The position numbers and the translations under genes are program-made. From the NCBI GenBank assembly GCA_964242415.1, contig CAXTAT010000015.1:1-64000 (forward strand): 64,000 nucleotides of DNA. The letters run 5' to 3'. Below the pieces are notes generated by a model. It had not been told where the DNA came from. It made no database searches and saw nothing but the letters and a program-made list of their open reading frames with translations. Shown here piece by piece: positions 52,254 through 61,266 of this stretch (its first letter is position 1; each line of letters opens with the position of its first letter). Source of the stretch: DASWOJ01 sp964242415 (lineage in GTDB: Bacteria > Pseudomonadota > Alphaproteobacteria > Acetobacterales > Acetobacteraceae).

Positions 52254-53402
52254 TCAGCCGACAGCCACCTTCCACAACGCCCAAGGCTCGGTCATCGTGC
52301 TGCCGTGCTCGTGGAATTGCGCCATGTCCTGGATGTGGCTGCTGGTGACGTAGATCGAGCCGTCCGGCCCCTCCGCCAAGCTGTCGGGCCAGCGCAGCCG
52401 GTCATCCTGCACGACGACCTGCATCGTGCCGTTCGGCATACGCATCTTGAGCGAGTTGTCCTCCGGGCTGGTCACGTACAGCCGGCCCCGGCGGTCCATC
52501 CACAGCCCGTCCGCGATGTTGGTGGTCCCCACGCGCTCGACCGCCGCGGCCAGGCGGTTCGCCGGCAGCCGCGGGTTGGTCAGGAAGTTGGTGTTCAACC
52601 GATATAGCGTCTTCCCGGTCAGCGCCTGCCAGTACAGGAACTGCCCCCGGGGATCGAGCGCGATGCCGTCCGCCGCGAATGCCGGGCCACGGTTGTCCGG
52701 CCGCCGCAGCTCGTGCCCATCGGCGTGCACCACCACACCGGACTCGACCTGCGTGCTCGGATGCCCGTCCAGCACCCGGCGCGGCTTGCCGGTCCGCAGA
52801 TCGACCACCAGCAACGCCCCGCGCACGCCGCTGTCCGTCAGGTACGCCCACCGCCCGTCCGGGCTGACCCGCACGTCGTTCAAGTAGCTGCCCTGCGGCA
52901 CGGTGTCGCGGTCGAAGTGGATCACCTGCGTCACCTTGTCCGTTTTCAGGTCCACCCGCAGCAGCTTCGGCCCGGCGTCGATGTTGAACTCGTTGCCCGG
53001 CGCGGCCGGGTCGAGGATCCACAGCGCCCCGCGCGGATCGACGGTCACGCTCTGCACGCAGATGAAGTGGTCGCGTGGCGGCAGCGGCTTCAGGTTGCGC
53101 CAGGCGTTCCACTCCGCGTTGGGGTAGGGCTTCAGGCTGCCGTCCGGCATCAGCTCGGCCACCGAGACTTCGACGTCCTTTTCCCAGCGCGGAAAGTTGA
53201 CGAAGATGCGGCCCCCCGGGGAGACGGCGACGCCGGTCACCTGCTGCTGGAACGTGGCGACCTGCGTCAGCGTGCCTGGGGCAGGCGCGGTCGGCGTTGC
53301 AGAGGAGGGCATTGCAGAGGGGGGCGGAGTCTGCGCGCGGGCACGTCCGGCGGCGGCGGCGGCAAGCAGCGCGATCAGGCTGCGGCGGGGAAGCTGGGCC
53401 AT
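52254..53402 (-). CDS. Secreted major-royal-jelly/Yellow-like (SMP-30-type) beta-propeller protein
   Basis: 382 residues. The N-terminus MAQLPRRSLIALLAAAAAGR with a twin-arginine and AxA cleavage (GRARA) suggests Tat or Sec export. The mature part has a six-bladed propeller pattern: VTGVAVSPGGRIFVNFPRW, SVTVDPRGALWILDPAAPG, YLNDVRVSPDGRWAYLTDSG, ADGIALDPRGQFLYWQALTG. This matches bacterial MRJP/Yellow proteins, whose substrates are unknown. The start is chosen to give the signal peptide; upstream frame is unsupported. Confidence 0.88.
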   Translation of the reverse strand: MAQLPRRSLIALLAAAAAGRARAQTPPPSAMPSSATPTAPAPGTLTQVATFQQQVTGVAVSPGGRIFVNFPRWEKDVEVSVAELMPDGSLKPYPNAEWNAWRNLKPLPPRDHFICVQSVTVDPRGALWILDPAAPGNEFNIDAGPKLLRVDLKTDKVTQVIHFDRDTVPQGSYLNDVRVSPDGRWAYLTDSGVRGALLVVDLRTGKPRRVLDGHPSTQVESGVVVHADGHELRRPDNRGPAFAADGIALDPRGQFLYWQALTGKTLYRLNTNFLTNPRLPANRLAAAVERVGTTNIADGLWMDRRGRLYVTSPEDNSLKMRMPNGTMQVVVQDDRLRWPDSLAEGPDGSIYVTSSHIQDMAQFHEHGSTMTEPWALWKVAVG

Positions 53403-53515
53403 GACGGTGTCCTTGATTCGATGCCGCCCAAGACGCGGCGGCGCGCGCCGGGTTGCACGGTGGGAACCCGGCCCACCGGTCCATGTTGCCCTGATGGAGC
53501 AATCAGGAGCATGCG

Positions 53516-53725
53516 ATGGCCGACAAAGTAAAGCCCGGCGACAAGGTGAAGTGGGGATCGTCCGGCAAGGAGATCGAGGGCACCGTTGAAAAGAAGGCAA
53601 CGTCCGAGACCCGCATCAAAGGCCACGTCGCCAAGGCGACGAAGGAGGAGCCGCAGTTCGTGGTGAAGTCGGCCAAGACCGGCAAGGAGGCCGTGCACAA
53701 GCCGGAGGACCTGAAGAAAGCCTGA
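53516..53725 (+). CDS. DUF2945 (HVA1/TUDOR-like) small protein
   Basis: 69 residues, very lysine-rich. It starts MADKVKPGDKVKWGSSGKEI, and the GTVEKKATSETRIKGH segment is typical of DUF2945, a small SH3-like/Tudor domain of unknown function. An ATG with AGGAGC upstream fixes the start. It is divergent from the MRJP-like gene. Confidence 0.88.
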   Translation: MADKVKPGDKVKWGSSGKEIEGTVEKKATSETRIKGHVAKATKEEPQFVVKSAKTGKEAVHKPEDLKKA

Positions 53726-53729
53726 CGCC

Positions 53730-53886
53730 TGCTGCTCCCTCTCCCTCCGGGAGAGGGCCGGGGTGAGGGGGGACGCGCGGTCGGATTTGGCCGGGGTGAG
53801 GATAGCAAGCGGCCCGGCCAGGCGTGGTGTGGCGCTTGCCGTTTCCCTCACCCCGGCCCTCTCCCGGAGGGAGAGGGGGAAGCAGG
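53730..53886. repeat. Family A palindromic repeat pair between convergent genes
   Basis: CTGCTCCCTCTCCCTCCGGGAGAGGGCCGGGGTGAGGGGGG and partner TCACCCCGGCCCTCTCCCGGAGGGAGAGGGGG, about 65 bp apart, between the convergent DUF2945 and ggt genes. Confidence 0.8.
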
Positions 53887-53887
53887 G

Positions 53888-55642
53888 TTAGTCGGCGCTG
53901 CTGGCCGCTCCGGCCCCGCCGCGCACGTCGTGCCCGCCGAACAGCGGACCGCCCGCCGGTTCGACGCCTAGGGGCAACGATCCCGCGCCGCTGCCCTCGG
54001 CCGGCCGCAGCGCCGGGCCGCCGGTGATGACGCCCTCCGCCACGCCCCACGGCTTGCTGTCGGTGAAGTGGTAGCCTCGCCCCTCCAGCATCGCCCGCGT
54101 GTCCGGCGACAGCGCGAAGCGCTCCAGGTACACCGTGTCCGGCAGCCACTGGTGATGGATGCGCGGCGCATCGACCGCCTCCTGCACCGTCATGCCATGG
54201 TCCACGGCGTTGACGATCGCCTCCAATACGATGGTGATGATCCGCCCGCCGCCGGGGCTGCCGATCACCATCGCCACCCGGCCGTCCCGGGTGATGATGG
54301 TCGGGCTCATGCTGCTCAGCGGCGTCTTGCCCGGCGCCACCGCGTTGGCCGCGCCCTGCACCAGGCCGAACAGGTTGGGCTGGCCCGGCTTGGCCGTGAA
54401 GTCGTCCATCTCGTTGTTCAGCACGACGCCGGTGCCGGGCACCACCTTCCGCACCCCGAACCAGTCGTTTAGCGTGTAGGTCACCGCCACCGCGTTCCCC
54501 GCACCATCCATCACCGAGTAGTGCGTGGTGTTCGTCCCCTCCGGCGCCTCCGCCGGCAAGGTGCTGGACGGCGTTGCCCGCTCCGGGTCGATTCCCTCGC
54601 GGATGGCGGCGTGATAGGCGGGGTCCAGCAGGTGCGCCACCGGGTTGTCCACGAAATCCGGATCGCCCAGGCGGTTGTTGCGGTCGCGGTAGGCGTGGCG
54701 CATCGCCTCCACCAGCACGTGCACCTCGGCGGCGGAGTGGAAGCCCATCGCGCCCAGGTCATAGCCGCCCAGGACGCCCAGCATCTCGCACAGGATGACC
54801 CCGCCGGAGCTGGGCGGCGGCGCCGAGATGACGTGATAGCCTCGGTAGTCGCACTCGACCGGCCGCAGCTCCCGCACGCGGTAGGCGTCCAGGTCGGCCT
54901 GCGCGATCAGGCCGCCGCCGGCCCGGCTGGCCTCGACCAGCGCCGCACCGATGGGTCCGTGGTAGAAGGCGTCCGGCCCCCCGTCGCTGATCAGTTGCAG
55001 GGTGCGGGCCAAGTCTGGCTGCTGCAGGTGGTCGCCGGGGCGCATGGCCTGGCCGTCGCGCAGGAAGATCGCCGCCGCTGCCGGGTCGCGCCGCAGCGCC
55101 TCGGTCGCGGTGCCGATCACCGCCATGTCGCCGGGGCCGAGCACGAAGCCGTCGCGTGCCAGTTGGATGGCTGGGGCGATCAGCGCGGCGCGCGGCCGGG
55201 TGCCGTAACGCTCACGCGCCACCTCCAGCCCGGCTGGCGAGCCGGGAACACCGACGGCCAGCCAGGTGTCCAGCGACCGGCGGCGCGCGACGTCGCCCTT
55301 GGCGTCCAGGAACATGCCGGCGGTCGCGGCCAGCGGCGCCTTCTCGCGGAAGTCCAGGAAGGTCGTGCGCCCATCGGCGAGCCGGATGGTCATGAAGCCG
55401 CCGCCGCCCAGGTTGCCCGCGGCGGGATAGGTCACGGCCAGCGCGTAGCCGACCGCGACCGCCGCATCGACGGCGTTGCCCCCGTCCCGCAGCACCTGCG
55501 CCCCCACGTCCGACGCCAGGTGCTGCGCCGTGACCACGATGCCGCGGGACGCCGCGAGGGGTGCAGGATCGGCGGCGCGGGCTGCCTGGGGCAGGGCGGC
55601 CAGGATGGCCGCAGCCGCGGCGGCGAGGCAAAGGAGGCGCAT
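53888..55642 (-). CDS. ggt: Gamma-glutamyltransferase (glutathione hydrolase)
   Basis: 584 residues with signal peptide MRLLCLAAAAAAILAALPQAARA. This periplasmic Ntn-hydrolase cleaves the gamma-glutamyl bond of glutathione. The autoprocessing site is before the nucleophile threonine in NTTHYSVMDGAGNAVAVTYT. Upstream AVAVGYALAVTYPAAGNLGG and downstream SMSPTIITRDGRVAMVIGSPGGGRI match the family. Length is usual. Confidence 0.95.
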   Translation of the reverse strand: MRLLCLAAAAAAILAALPQAARAADPAPLAASRGIVVTAQHLASDVGAQVLRDGGNAVDAAVAVGYALAVTYPAAGNLGGGGFMTIRLADGRTTFLDFREKAPLAATAGMFLDAKGDVARRRSLDTWLAVGVPGSPAGLEVARERYGTRPRAALIAPAIQLARDGFVLGPGDMAVIGTATEALRRDPAAAAIFLRDGQAMRPGDHLQQPDLARTLQLISDGGPDAFYHGPIGAALVEASRAGGGLIAQADLDAYRVRELRPVECDYRGYHVISAPPPSSGGVILCEMLGVLGGYDLGAMGFHSAAEVHVLVEAMRHAYRDRNNRLGDPDFVDNPVAHLLDPAYHAAIREGIDPERATPSSTLPAEAPEGTNTTHYSVMDGAGNAVAVTYTLNDWFGVRKVVPGTGVVLNNEMDDFTAKPGQPNLFGLVQGAANAVAPGKTPLSSMSPTIITRDGRVAMVIGSPGGGRIITIVLEAIVNAVDHGMTVQEAVDAPRIHHQWLPDTVYLERFALSPDTRAMLEGRGYHFTDSKPWGVAEGVITGGPALRPAEGSGAGSLPLGVEPAGGPLFGGHDVRGGAGAASSAD

Positions 55643-56360
55643 GGCGGCAGCCTAGCGTGCATCATCCAACGCGCGCCAGCCGAACCGTGGTCCCGACGCC
55701 GATGCTAGCCGTCCTCTGCCCTCACCGGGTTGCCCCTCGGATCGTCGTTGCGGCGCTTGCGACGCGGCAAGCAGGAGACCGCCGACCGCGGCATCGCCTG
55801 TGCATCCCTGGGCCGGTGCATTCCTGGACTGCCACGCCAAAAGCGCGGCGCGCGATGACGCAGGGTTGGATGCAGCGGCGTAAGGGCCAGAGCAGGGGAC
55901 GGTTGGTGTGGGACAACGACGCCGCTGGAATCCAAGACAGCAGCCGGTCGGCGCCCCTGCAAGGTCTGCGCAGGGATGCAGGCGTGATCCGCCGCAGTCG
56001 CACCCGCGCGGCCCGCCTGAACCGCAAGCGGCTGACCGCCGCATGACCCCTTCGACAGGTTCGGCGGAGGGGGTGACGCCGGCAAGCCCATCCAACCTGA
56101 CCCGGGAGCAGCCAGGTCAGCGACGCGCCGCCAGTTCCGCCTTCTCAAGATCATCGATGCGAACAGCCCGAGGGATACTGCGGCAGGAAGGGACGCCGGC
56201 AAGACGTTGATCATGTGCATCGCGAACAACTCCATCCGTCATGAACTCGGGATCAGCACGTCTCAGACCGGATTGCAGGCTGGATGACGCCGGGCCAGGC
56301 GGCGCTGCGGCCCGCGCATGCCCCGTGCGCTACGCCGGCAGCAGCCTGGTGCGGATGGCT
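55643..56360. other. Gene-poor 718 bp interval
   Basis: No gene is supported. It contains a degenerate family B repeat (55744-55859) and a hairpin around CCCCTTCGACAGGTTCGGCGGAGGGGG (56046-56072). Open frames here have no codon bias or recognisable motif. Confidence 0.5.
55744..55859. repeat. Family B dispersed repeat, heavily degenerate copy
   Basis: CGTCGTTGCGGCGCTTGCGACGCGGCAAGCAGG and TGGACTGCCACGCCAAAAGC...GCGCGATGAC keep the order of the family B arms but with many changes. Confidence 0.5.
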
Positions 56361-57374
56361 CTACTCGTCAGGCAGCCGCTTCTCGATCGCCACTGCGATG
56401 ACCGGCTCGAAGTGGGCGTGGTAATCGTCGAGCATCATGCGGACGGCGTCGTACGTCCCCCTGACCGTCAGCGGGTGGCCATCACGGGCGAGCAGCCCGG
56501 CGTTGCGCAGCACCCTTCGGTTGATCACGCCACGCGCCGGCGCCGAGGGCCTCTGGCGCAGCATGGTGAGGAACCGGGCCGCGCTGGCCGGTCCCATGAC
56601 GTAGGCCAGATAGAGGTCCGCAGGCATCATGCTCCGACCGATGGACGCCTGCATGGCCGCGCGATGCTGTTTCAGCACCTCGCCAGCCATGCCCGCCGAC
56701 AGGGCGGGGTCGTTGCGGAGCGCAAGGATGGCCGCTTGGCTCCCCTGGCCGGTGTATTCGCCGGACCGGTCCCGGTGGATGGCCGCGGCATAGTCGCCGA
56801 TGCCGTGTTGGGAGCCAAACTGATGAACAGCCTGGAGCCAGGTCCTGGATGTGAACTGCAGCAGCCCGGCTGCCGAGGACAGGGTACTCCGGGCATCTGG
56901 GGCGAACCTGCTTTCCCGCCATGCCAGGGACACCAGCAGATCAGGGGCAATCTGGCAGTCCTCCGCGGCATCAAGGAGGGCTTCAAGAACAGCAGGGGAC
57001 AGGGCCGGGTTGTCCCATACGGCGTTCACCAGGGACGTCGGCCCGGACACCATGGCTGGCGCCGCAGCCGGACGCGGCCGGGCATGCCGGGCTTCGATGC
57101 GCCCCGCGCTTCTCGGGTGGGACGCATGTATCCGCTTGTGGCCGGCCTGCACGGCGCGGCCATGCTTGCTGGACGGCGCCCGGCTGGCCGACGCTGCGCC
57201 GAAATCCGCGAGCAGGACGGCAAGGCTTCCAACTGCGGCCAGCATGACCGTGCCGCGACGCAATCGCGGCGGACCGCGCCCCGCGCTGTGCTGCGCGTCA
57301 AGCGGCAGCCTTGCACTGCTCGCGCCAGCGCCCCAGCCGCCATGCGCACCGTTGGGTGAAGACAGATGCTCCAT
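56361..57374 (-). CDS. Membrane-anchored lytic transglycosylase-like protein
   Basis: 337 residues. A single hydrophobic segment (about 43-62: VMLAAVGSLAVLLADFGAAS) after a basic N-terminus anchors or exports it. The SLT-like domain has LLVSLAWRESRFAPDARSTL with the catalytic glutamate E154 and SSAAGLLQFTSRTWLQAVHQ, the GLLQF block of the family. It would cleave the MurNAc-GlcNAc bond in peptidoglycan. The start is supported by AAAGGGG; a start at residue 44 would make a plain signal peptide. Confidence 0.8.
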   Translation of the reverse strand: MEHLSSPNGAHGGWGAGASSARLPLDAQHSAGRGPPRLRRGTVMLAAVGSLAVLLADFGAASASRAPSSKHGRAVQAGHKRIHASHPRSAGRIEARHARPRPAAAPAMVSGPTSLVNAVWDNPALSPAVLEALLDAAEDCQIAPDLLVSLAWRESRFAPDARSTLSSAAGLLQFTSRTWLQAVHQFGSQHGIGDYAAAIHRDRSGEYTGQGSQAAILALRNDPALSAGMAGEVLKQHRAAMQASIGRSMMPADLYLAYVMGPASAARFLTMLRQRPSAPARGVINRRVLRNAGLLARDGHPLTVRGTYDAVRMMLDDYHAHFEPVIAVAIEKRLPDE

Positions 57375-57462
57375 GATTGTCCCCTTTCGGATTAGGACAG
57401 GCCAGAACGGAAGGGAGGGGCAGTCCCGCGCAGGATCGGATTGGCGCGATCCCCGCGGGACT

Positions 57463-57696
57463 TCAAATCAGCACGGATGCGCCGTTGATTGCGCTGGCCA
57501 GCTTGTTGCCGTAGGCCTCCCAGATCAGCAATTCCAGCCTGTACGCCCGCTCTGCACGCCCGGATTGACGGGCGGCCTCTACCCAGCCGGTCAGATATGA
57601 GATGACCGCGTCCGGGTCGGCCAGTCGGCGTGGCCTCCCTCGGGTCGAGGCGGGTGGCGAACCGTTCATGTTGTGCGGCAGGGTGACCCGGCGCAT
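57463..57696 (-). CDS. Hypothetical 77-residue protein
   Basis: Small protein with a predicted helical core, PDAVISYLTGWVEAARQSGR and AERAYRLELLIWEAYGNKLA. No family recognised. The ATG is preceded by ACAGGTGA at a good distance, and the amphipathic helices argue for coding over the overlapping alternative frame. It lies 88 bp upstream of the lytic transglycosylase on the same strand and could be part of its transcript. Confidence 0.5.
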   Translation of the reverse strand: MRRVTLPHNMNGSPPASTRGRPRRLADPDAVISYLTGWVEAARQSGRAERAYRLELLIWEAYGNKLASAINGASVLI

Positions 57697-57993
57697 GGTT
57701 GTTCACCTGTCAAATATTGCACGGTACGCAGCGTTGGGCTGAGACAGGCCAGGCATTTGCGCGGCAAGTCATGGGCCAGCCTGGACAGGCTGCAAGGCTG
57801 ATCGATGAACGGAATTTCAGCGAAAAAATTGCGGCTGTAGATAGAACGCCAGGCGTACGGGCTCAGCGTGAAAGCATGCATGGGTTGGGCAAACGCATGG
57901 TTTGCCGGAATTTGGGCAGAACCGGGGAACAGGCAGCAAAGGCCAGCGCCTGGGGGTGTGCTCTTTCTGTTGTCCGAAAAAGGCCGAGCCGTT

Positions 57994-58602
57994 TTACCCT
58001 GCGCGGCGACGCATCATATAAAGTCCAGCCAGACCCATCCCGAGCACGGCCATGCTGGCAGGCTCCGGCACTGGGACATCGCCGGCGACCGGCGGCACCT
58101 CCAAGGTAAAGGCTGATGCCACCGAGAAATTGCCGAGCGAACCGCTGCGGTTCAGGTTGGCGATCACGCTTCCTGCTGACGGATCGAAACCCGATAGGCC
58201 ATCAGCAGGCGTGAATGTGCCCAGGAACACGACAGTGATCGACTCGTTGCCGCTGGGCGCCATGGACTGGTCCGTCTCCTGGACTGAAGCGGCGACGAAC
58301 GTGCCGCCAAGGAATGTGGACTTGAAATCGCTGGGACCGATGGCTGTGGTCCAGATGCCGTTACCCGGCACCGTGAAAGTGCCGATCGTGACCGGGAGAT
58401 TGAGCGGCACCGTGGAAAAGTCGCCGGTGCCGCCCTGGGTCGTCGCGTTCAGCACGGTGAAGCTGGTCCGGGTCAAAAGCGACTGCCCGCTCTCGTTGGC
58501 GCCATCGGAAAAGCTGAGCGAGCCGGTGATCGGCGCGGCGCTGGCAGCACCAGCCCAGGCGACAGCAGCAGCGGCAAGCGCGGCCTTGGCGAGGTGATGC
58601 AT
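57994..58602 (-). CDS. PEP-CTERM sorting domain protein
   Basis: 202 residues. Signal peptide MHHLAKAALAAAAVAWAGAASA, a beta-rich secreted middle (about 25-170; TSFTVLNATTQGGTGDFSTV), and a C-terminal sorting signal VPEPASMAVLGMGLAGLYMM followed by RRR. The tail is recognised by exosortase (EpsH/XrtA class), which is not in this window. Function of the middle part unknown. Second PEP-CTERM protein here, and unlike the one at 3.5 kb its signal peptide is intact. Confidence 0.9.
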   Translation of the reverse strand: MHHLAKAALAAAAVAWAGAASAAPITGSLSFSDGANESGQSLLTRTSFTVLNATTQGGTGDFSTVPLNLPVTIGTFTVPGNGIWTTAIGPSDFKSTFLGGTFVAASVQETDQSMAPSGNESITVVFLGTFTPADGLSGFDPSAGSVIANLNRSGSLGNFSVASAFTLEVPPVAGDVPVPEPASMAVLGMGLAGLYMMRRRAG

Positions 58603-59721
58603 GGCTCTGTTCCGTTCCTGTTTAACGCCCTCTAAACGGGGTTGTAACGCAACTTAACATTTCCTAAAACCGAAATCGTTAGTAGCCGTGAATTAACGTG
58701 AACACCCGCACTCGCCTGGAAAGTAGCTGCAAGGGGCCAGCAGGCCGCAGCGCAGCGGACCGGACCGAATTTCGTTTCGTAATATGATCGGCATTTCGCG
58801 CCAAGCCGCGCCGTTCCCGGCGAAAAACGACAGGGATGGTGTCCTGCCAGCGGCTGATTTTGCCAGCATATGTTCATTTCGGTGGGGTTTAGCGGCGGCT
58901 CAAACGGATTTCCAGGGGTTTGTTGCTGCCGAGTCAAACGTGAACTCAGATCCCGTTTAGGACGCCATAATCCGGCCTGCGGGAATGGCGCGGTGGAGCA
59001 TGGCAAGCGTGACCATGGCGTCAGACAGCCCGGCAAAACGCTCGTCGTCGCGCGACGGGCGGCGTCAGCAGCCAAGGGTCGGCTCGACGATCCAACACCG
59101 CCGCAGCACGGCAAGGCCCTTTGTTCCCAACGCACGATTGACGATGATCAGCACAGGGTCGGGCAAAGCAGGCCAGCGGCGTGGCCGCACGCTTACCGGC
59201 GCCCATGCAGGCTGCCGGGCCACTGGCGTCGTGACCCAAGGCGGCAGATGCGGCGACGCCCGGCAGCAGTCCTGGCCGGCCCGCCGCGATGTGGCGCTTG
59301 CATCGGGAGATTCAGCAGGCAACGCATGCCGCTCGTGCCCAGGCGCTCGTCCGCGGGCGGCAGTCGGGCTTGGCGGGCGGAAGCATCGGCGGCATCAGCC
59401 GGCACCGGTGATTGGTCAGACGACGGCCGAACCTACTAACCGCCCAGCAACGCATGATCGCCAGGCGGCCGCGTCACAAGACTCAAGATAGCCGAACCCT
59501 GTGGAACGCAGCCAGGACGCCCTTGGGTCAGACTATCCCGTGGACTTCGTTACCGTTCCCAAGCGAAGCCAAGACGCGATGTGACTGCAAGCAATACTTG
59601 CAGCGTCACCTACAGGCTCTGTTGTGTGCGGAATCATACCAAACAGCCCTTTGATAACGAAAACCGACTGTTGCCGAACCAACTCATGGATTGAATGGCA
59701 TGACATACAGGCTAGAGAGGT
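58603..59721. other. Gene-poor 1.1 kb interval
   Basis: No gene with a convincing motif. The left part is AT-richer and holds the leader of the PEP-CTERM gene. The right part contains a hairpin at 59581-59609. Overlapping frames of 70-190 codons in several phases look like GC-driven noise; a decayed gene cannot be excluded. Confidence 0.45.
59581..59609. promoter_or_regulatory. Hairpin upstream of the Crp/Fnr gene
   Basis: GTGACTGCAAG-CAATA-CTTGCAG(CG)TCAC forms an 11 bp stem with a 2-base bulge, about 113 bp before the regulator start. It could be a terminator, an operator or part of a small RNA; nothing decides between these. Confidence 0.4.
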
Positions 59722-60540
59722 ATGGTTGATGACGGTATTGCTGACGGGCGGAATGCGCCGATGTCTGCGGCCGTCCAAACTTGGCATGATCTGGCAAAAG
59801 GTAGGTTCGCGTTGTCAACCGGCGTTCCAATTCGAAATAAGCTGCTCGCAGGCCTGCCTCCTGCCGAGCTGTCCGGACTTCGCCCGCACTTGATCCGGGT
59901 CCGCATGGTTAATGGCCAGGGCCTGCACGAACCCGGCGAACGCATCGACAGCGTGTTCTTCTTCGAGCACGGCATGGCCTCGATGGTCGCAGTCGGCCAG
60001 GAGCAGAGCAGCGGCGTCGAGGTCGGGGTGATCGGGCACGAGGGCATGGTCGGCCTGACCGTGCTGCTCGACCCGCAGGCGACCTCGTTCAACCGGGCCA
60101 TGGTGCAGATCCCCGGCATTGCCAACCGGATGTCGTCCGCCACCCTGCTGGACTGCCTCGGCCGGATGCCGGTGCTGCGGCGCAAGCTGATGCGGCAGTT
60201 GGAGGTTTACCTGGCCATGGTGGCGCAGACCGCCGCCTGCAACAGCCGCCACAACGTGATGGAGCGCTGCGCACGCTGGCTGCTGCTGGCGCATGACATG
60301 GTGGACGGCGACGAGATGGCGCTGACGCAGGAGTTCCTGGCGATCATGCTGGCCGTGCGGCGGTCCGGGGTGACCATTGCGCTGGGTTCCCTGCGGGAGG
60401 CCGGGTTGGTCCGCAACGGCCGCGGACGCATCATGGTGGCCGACCGGCCGGGGCTGGAGGCGGTGGCCTGCGACTGCTACGCGCGGGTGCAGGCGTTCAC
60501 CGCGACAGTTGCAGCACGGGAAGCGGCTCCGGCGGTTTAG
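59722..60540 (+). CDS. Crp/Fnr family transcriptional regulator
   Basis: 272 residues. Cyclic-nucleotide-binding-like fold (about 30-150; RVRMVNGQGLHEPGERIDSV, FFFEHGMASMVAVGQ, GVIGHEGMVGL) followed by a winged helix-turn-helix (about 185-245; ALTQEFLAIMLAVRRSGVTI, REAGLVRNGRGRI). No FNR-type N-terminal cysteines are seen, so it is unlikely to be an oxygen sensor by iron-sulfur cluster. Effector unknown. Start uncertain: the ATG at 59761 (residue 14) has a better-spaced GGCGGAA upstream. Confidence 0.88.
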   Translation: MVDDGIADGRNAPMSAAVQTWHDLAKGRFALSTGVPIRNKLLAGLPPAELSGLRPHLIRVRMVNGQGLHEPGERIDSVFFFEHGMASMVAVGQEQSSGVEVGVIGHEGMVGLTVLLDPQATSFNRAMVQIPGIANRMSSATLLDCLGRMPVLRRKLMRQLEVYLAMVAQTAACNSRHNVMERCARWLLLAHDMVDGDEMALTQEFLAIMLAVRRSGVTIALGSLREAGLVRNGRGRIMVADRPGLEAVACDCYARVQAFTATVAAREAAPAV

Positions 60541-60641
60541 CAGGGGCGACGCAGGTCCCTACCCATGGTCCCGGCCATCCATTTGCTCCACCGCCGAGAA
60601 CGCGCTGTCTCCGGAGCTTGAGCAATCCGGCCGACGTGCGG

Positions 60642-61103
60642 CTACCCGGCGGTGCCGAACCGCAGGCCCTTGCCCAGCGTGCGCGGCGCCTCTTGGGATT
60701 GCCGCCCAGCGGGTGACGCGCGCCCAAGGTCCTCAAGGATCGGACATTCGGGGTGGCTGTCGCCCCGGCACGCGCCGGCGAGGTCCGCCAATGCATCCCG
60801 CGTGGCGGTCAGCTCGGCGATCCTTGCCTCAAGCTCCGCGATCTGCTCCAGCGCGATCGCCTTCACCTCGCGGCTCGGCCGCGTCCTGTCCTGCCACAGG
60901 CCGACCAGCAGCTTCACCCGGTCCATGGGGATGCCGAAGCCGCGGGCACGCCGGATGAACCGGAGAGTATTTACCTCAGCGGCGCCATACGTCCGGTATC
61001 CCGCATCGGTCCGGTTGGACCGCGGCACCAGGCCGATGCTCTCGTAATACCGCAGCATCTTCGCGCTGATGCCCGACATCTTGGCGGCCTCACCAATGTT
61101 CAT
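60642..61103 (-). CDS. cueR: Cu(I)-responsive MerR-family regulator CueR
   Basis: 153 residues. N-terminal MerR helix-turn-helix (MNIGEAAKMSGISAKMLRYY), a long dimerisation helix, and a metal loop ACRGDSHPECPI. The loop has C112 and C120 at the same positions as E. coli CueR, indicating Cu(I)/Ag(I)/Au(I) sensing. It is divergent from the copA remnant, with a CueR-type operator between. The C-terminal tail after the loop is longer than usual by about 20 residues. Confidence 0.93.
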   Translation of the reverse strand: MNIGEAAKMSGISAKMLRYYESIGLVPRSNRTDAGYRTYGAAEVNTLRFIRRARGFGIPMDRVKLLVGLWQDRTRPSREVKAIALEQIAELEARIAELTATRDALADLAGACRGDSHPECPILEDLGRASPAGRQSQEAPRTLGKGLRFGTAG

Positions 61104-61187
61104 GCGCACCTCCGGCCCACCGTCCACATCAGGGTTCCCGCCGCGCCAAGCTCAAGGGGCCCGATCCCAGCCTTCTTCCCCCCGCCC

Positions 61188-61218
61188 TTGACCTTCCCAT
61201 GGTGGGAAGCACCATGTC
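61188..61218 (+). promoter_or_regulatory. CueR-type copper promoter/operator
   Basis: TTGACC (61188-61193), 19 bp spacer, then CATGTC (61213-61218) as a poor -10. The 19 bp spacing is the MerR-family signature. The dyad CTTCCCA-TGG-TGGGAAG (61193-61209) lies between the hexamers, as in E. coli copA. It drives the copA remnant and possibly the DUF305 gene. Confidence 0.7.
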
Positions 61219-61266
61219 ACGGCCTCGCAGGCCCGGTCCGCACGTCGGCGGACCGCAGGAGGCACA

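Noticed and set aside
55643..56235. Overlapping open frames upstream of ggt
   Set aside because: Repeat-derived and without codon bias or homology signals that can be seen by eye.
58870..59439. 189-codon frame in the gene-poor interval
   Set aside because: No ribosome site, no motif, irregular composition and competing frames of similar length in other phases.
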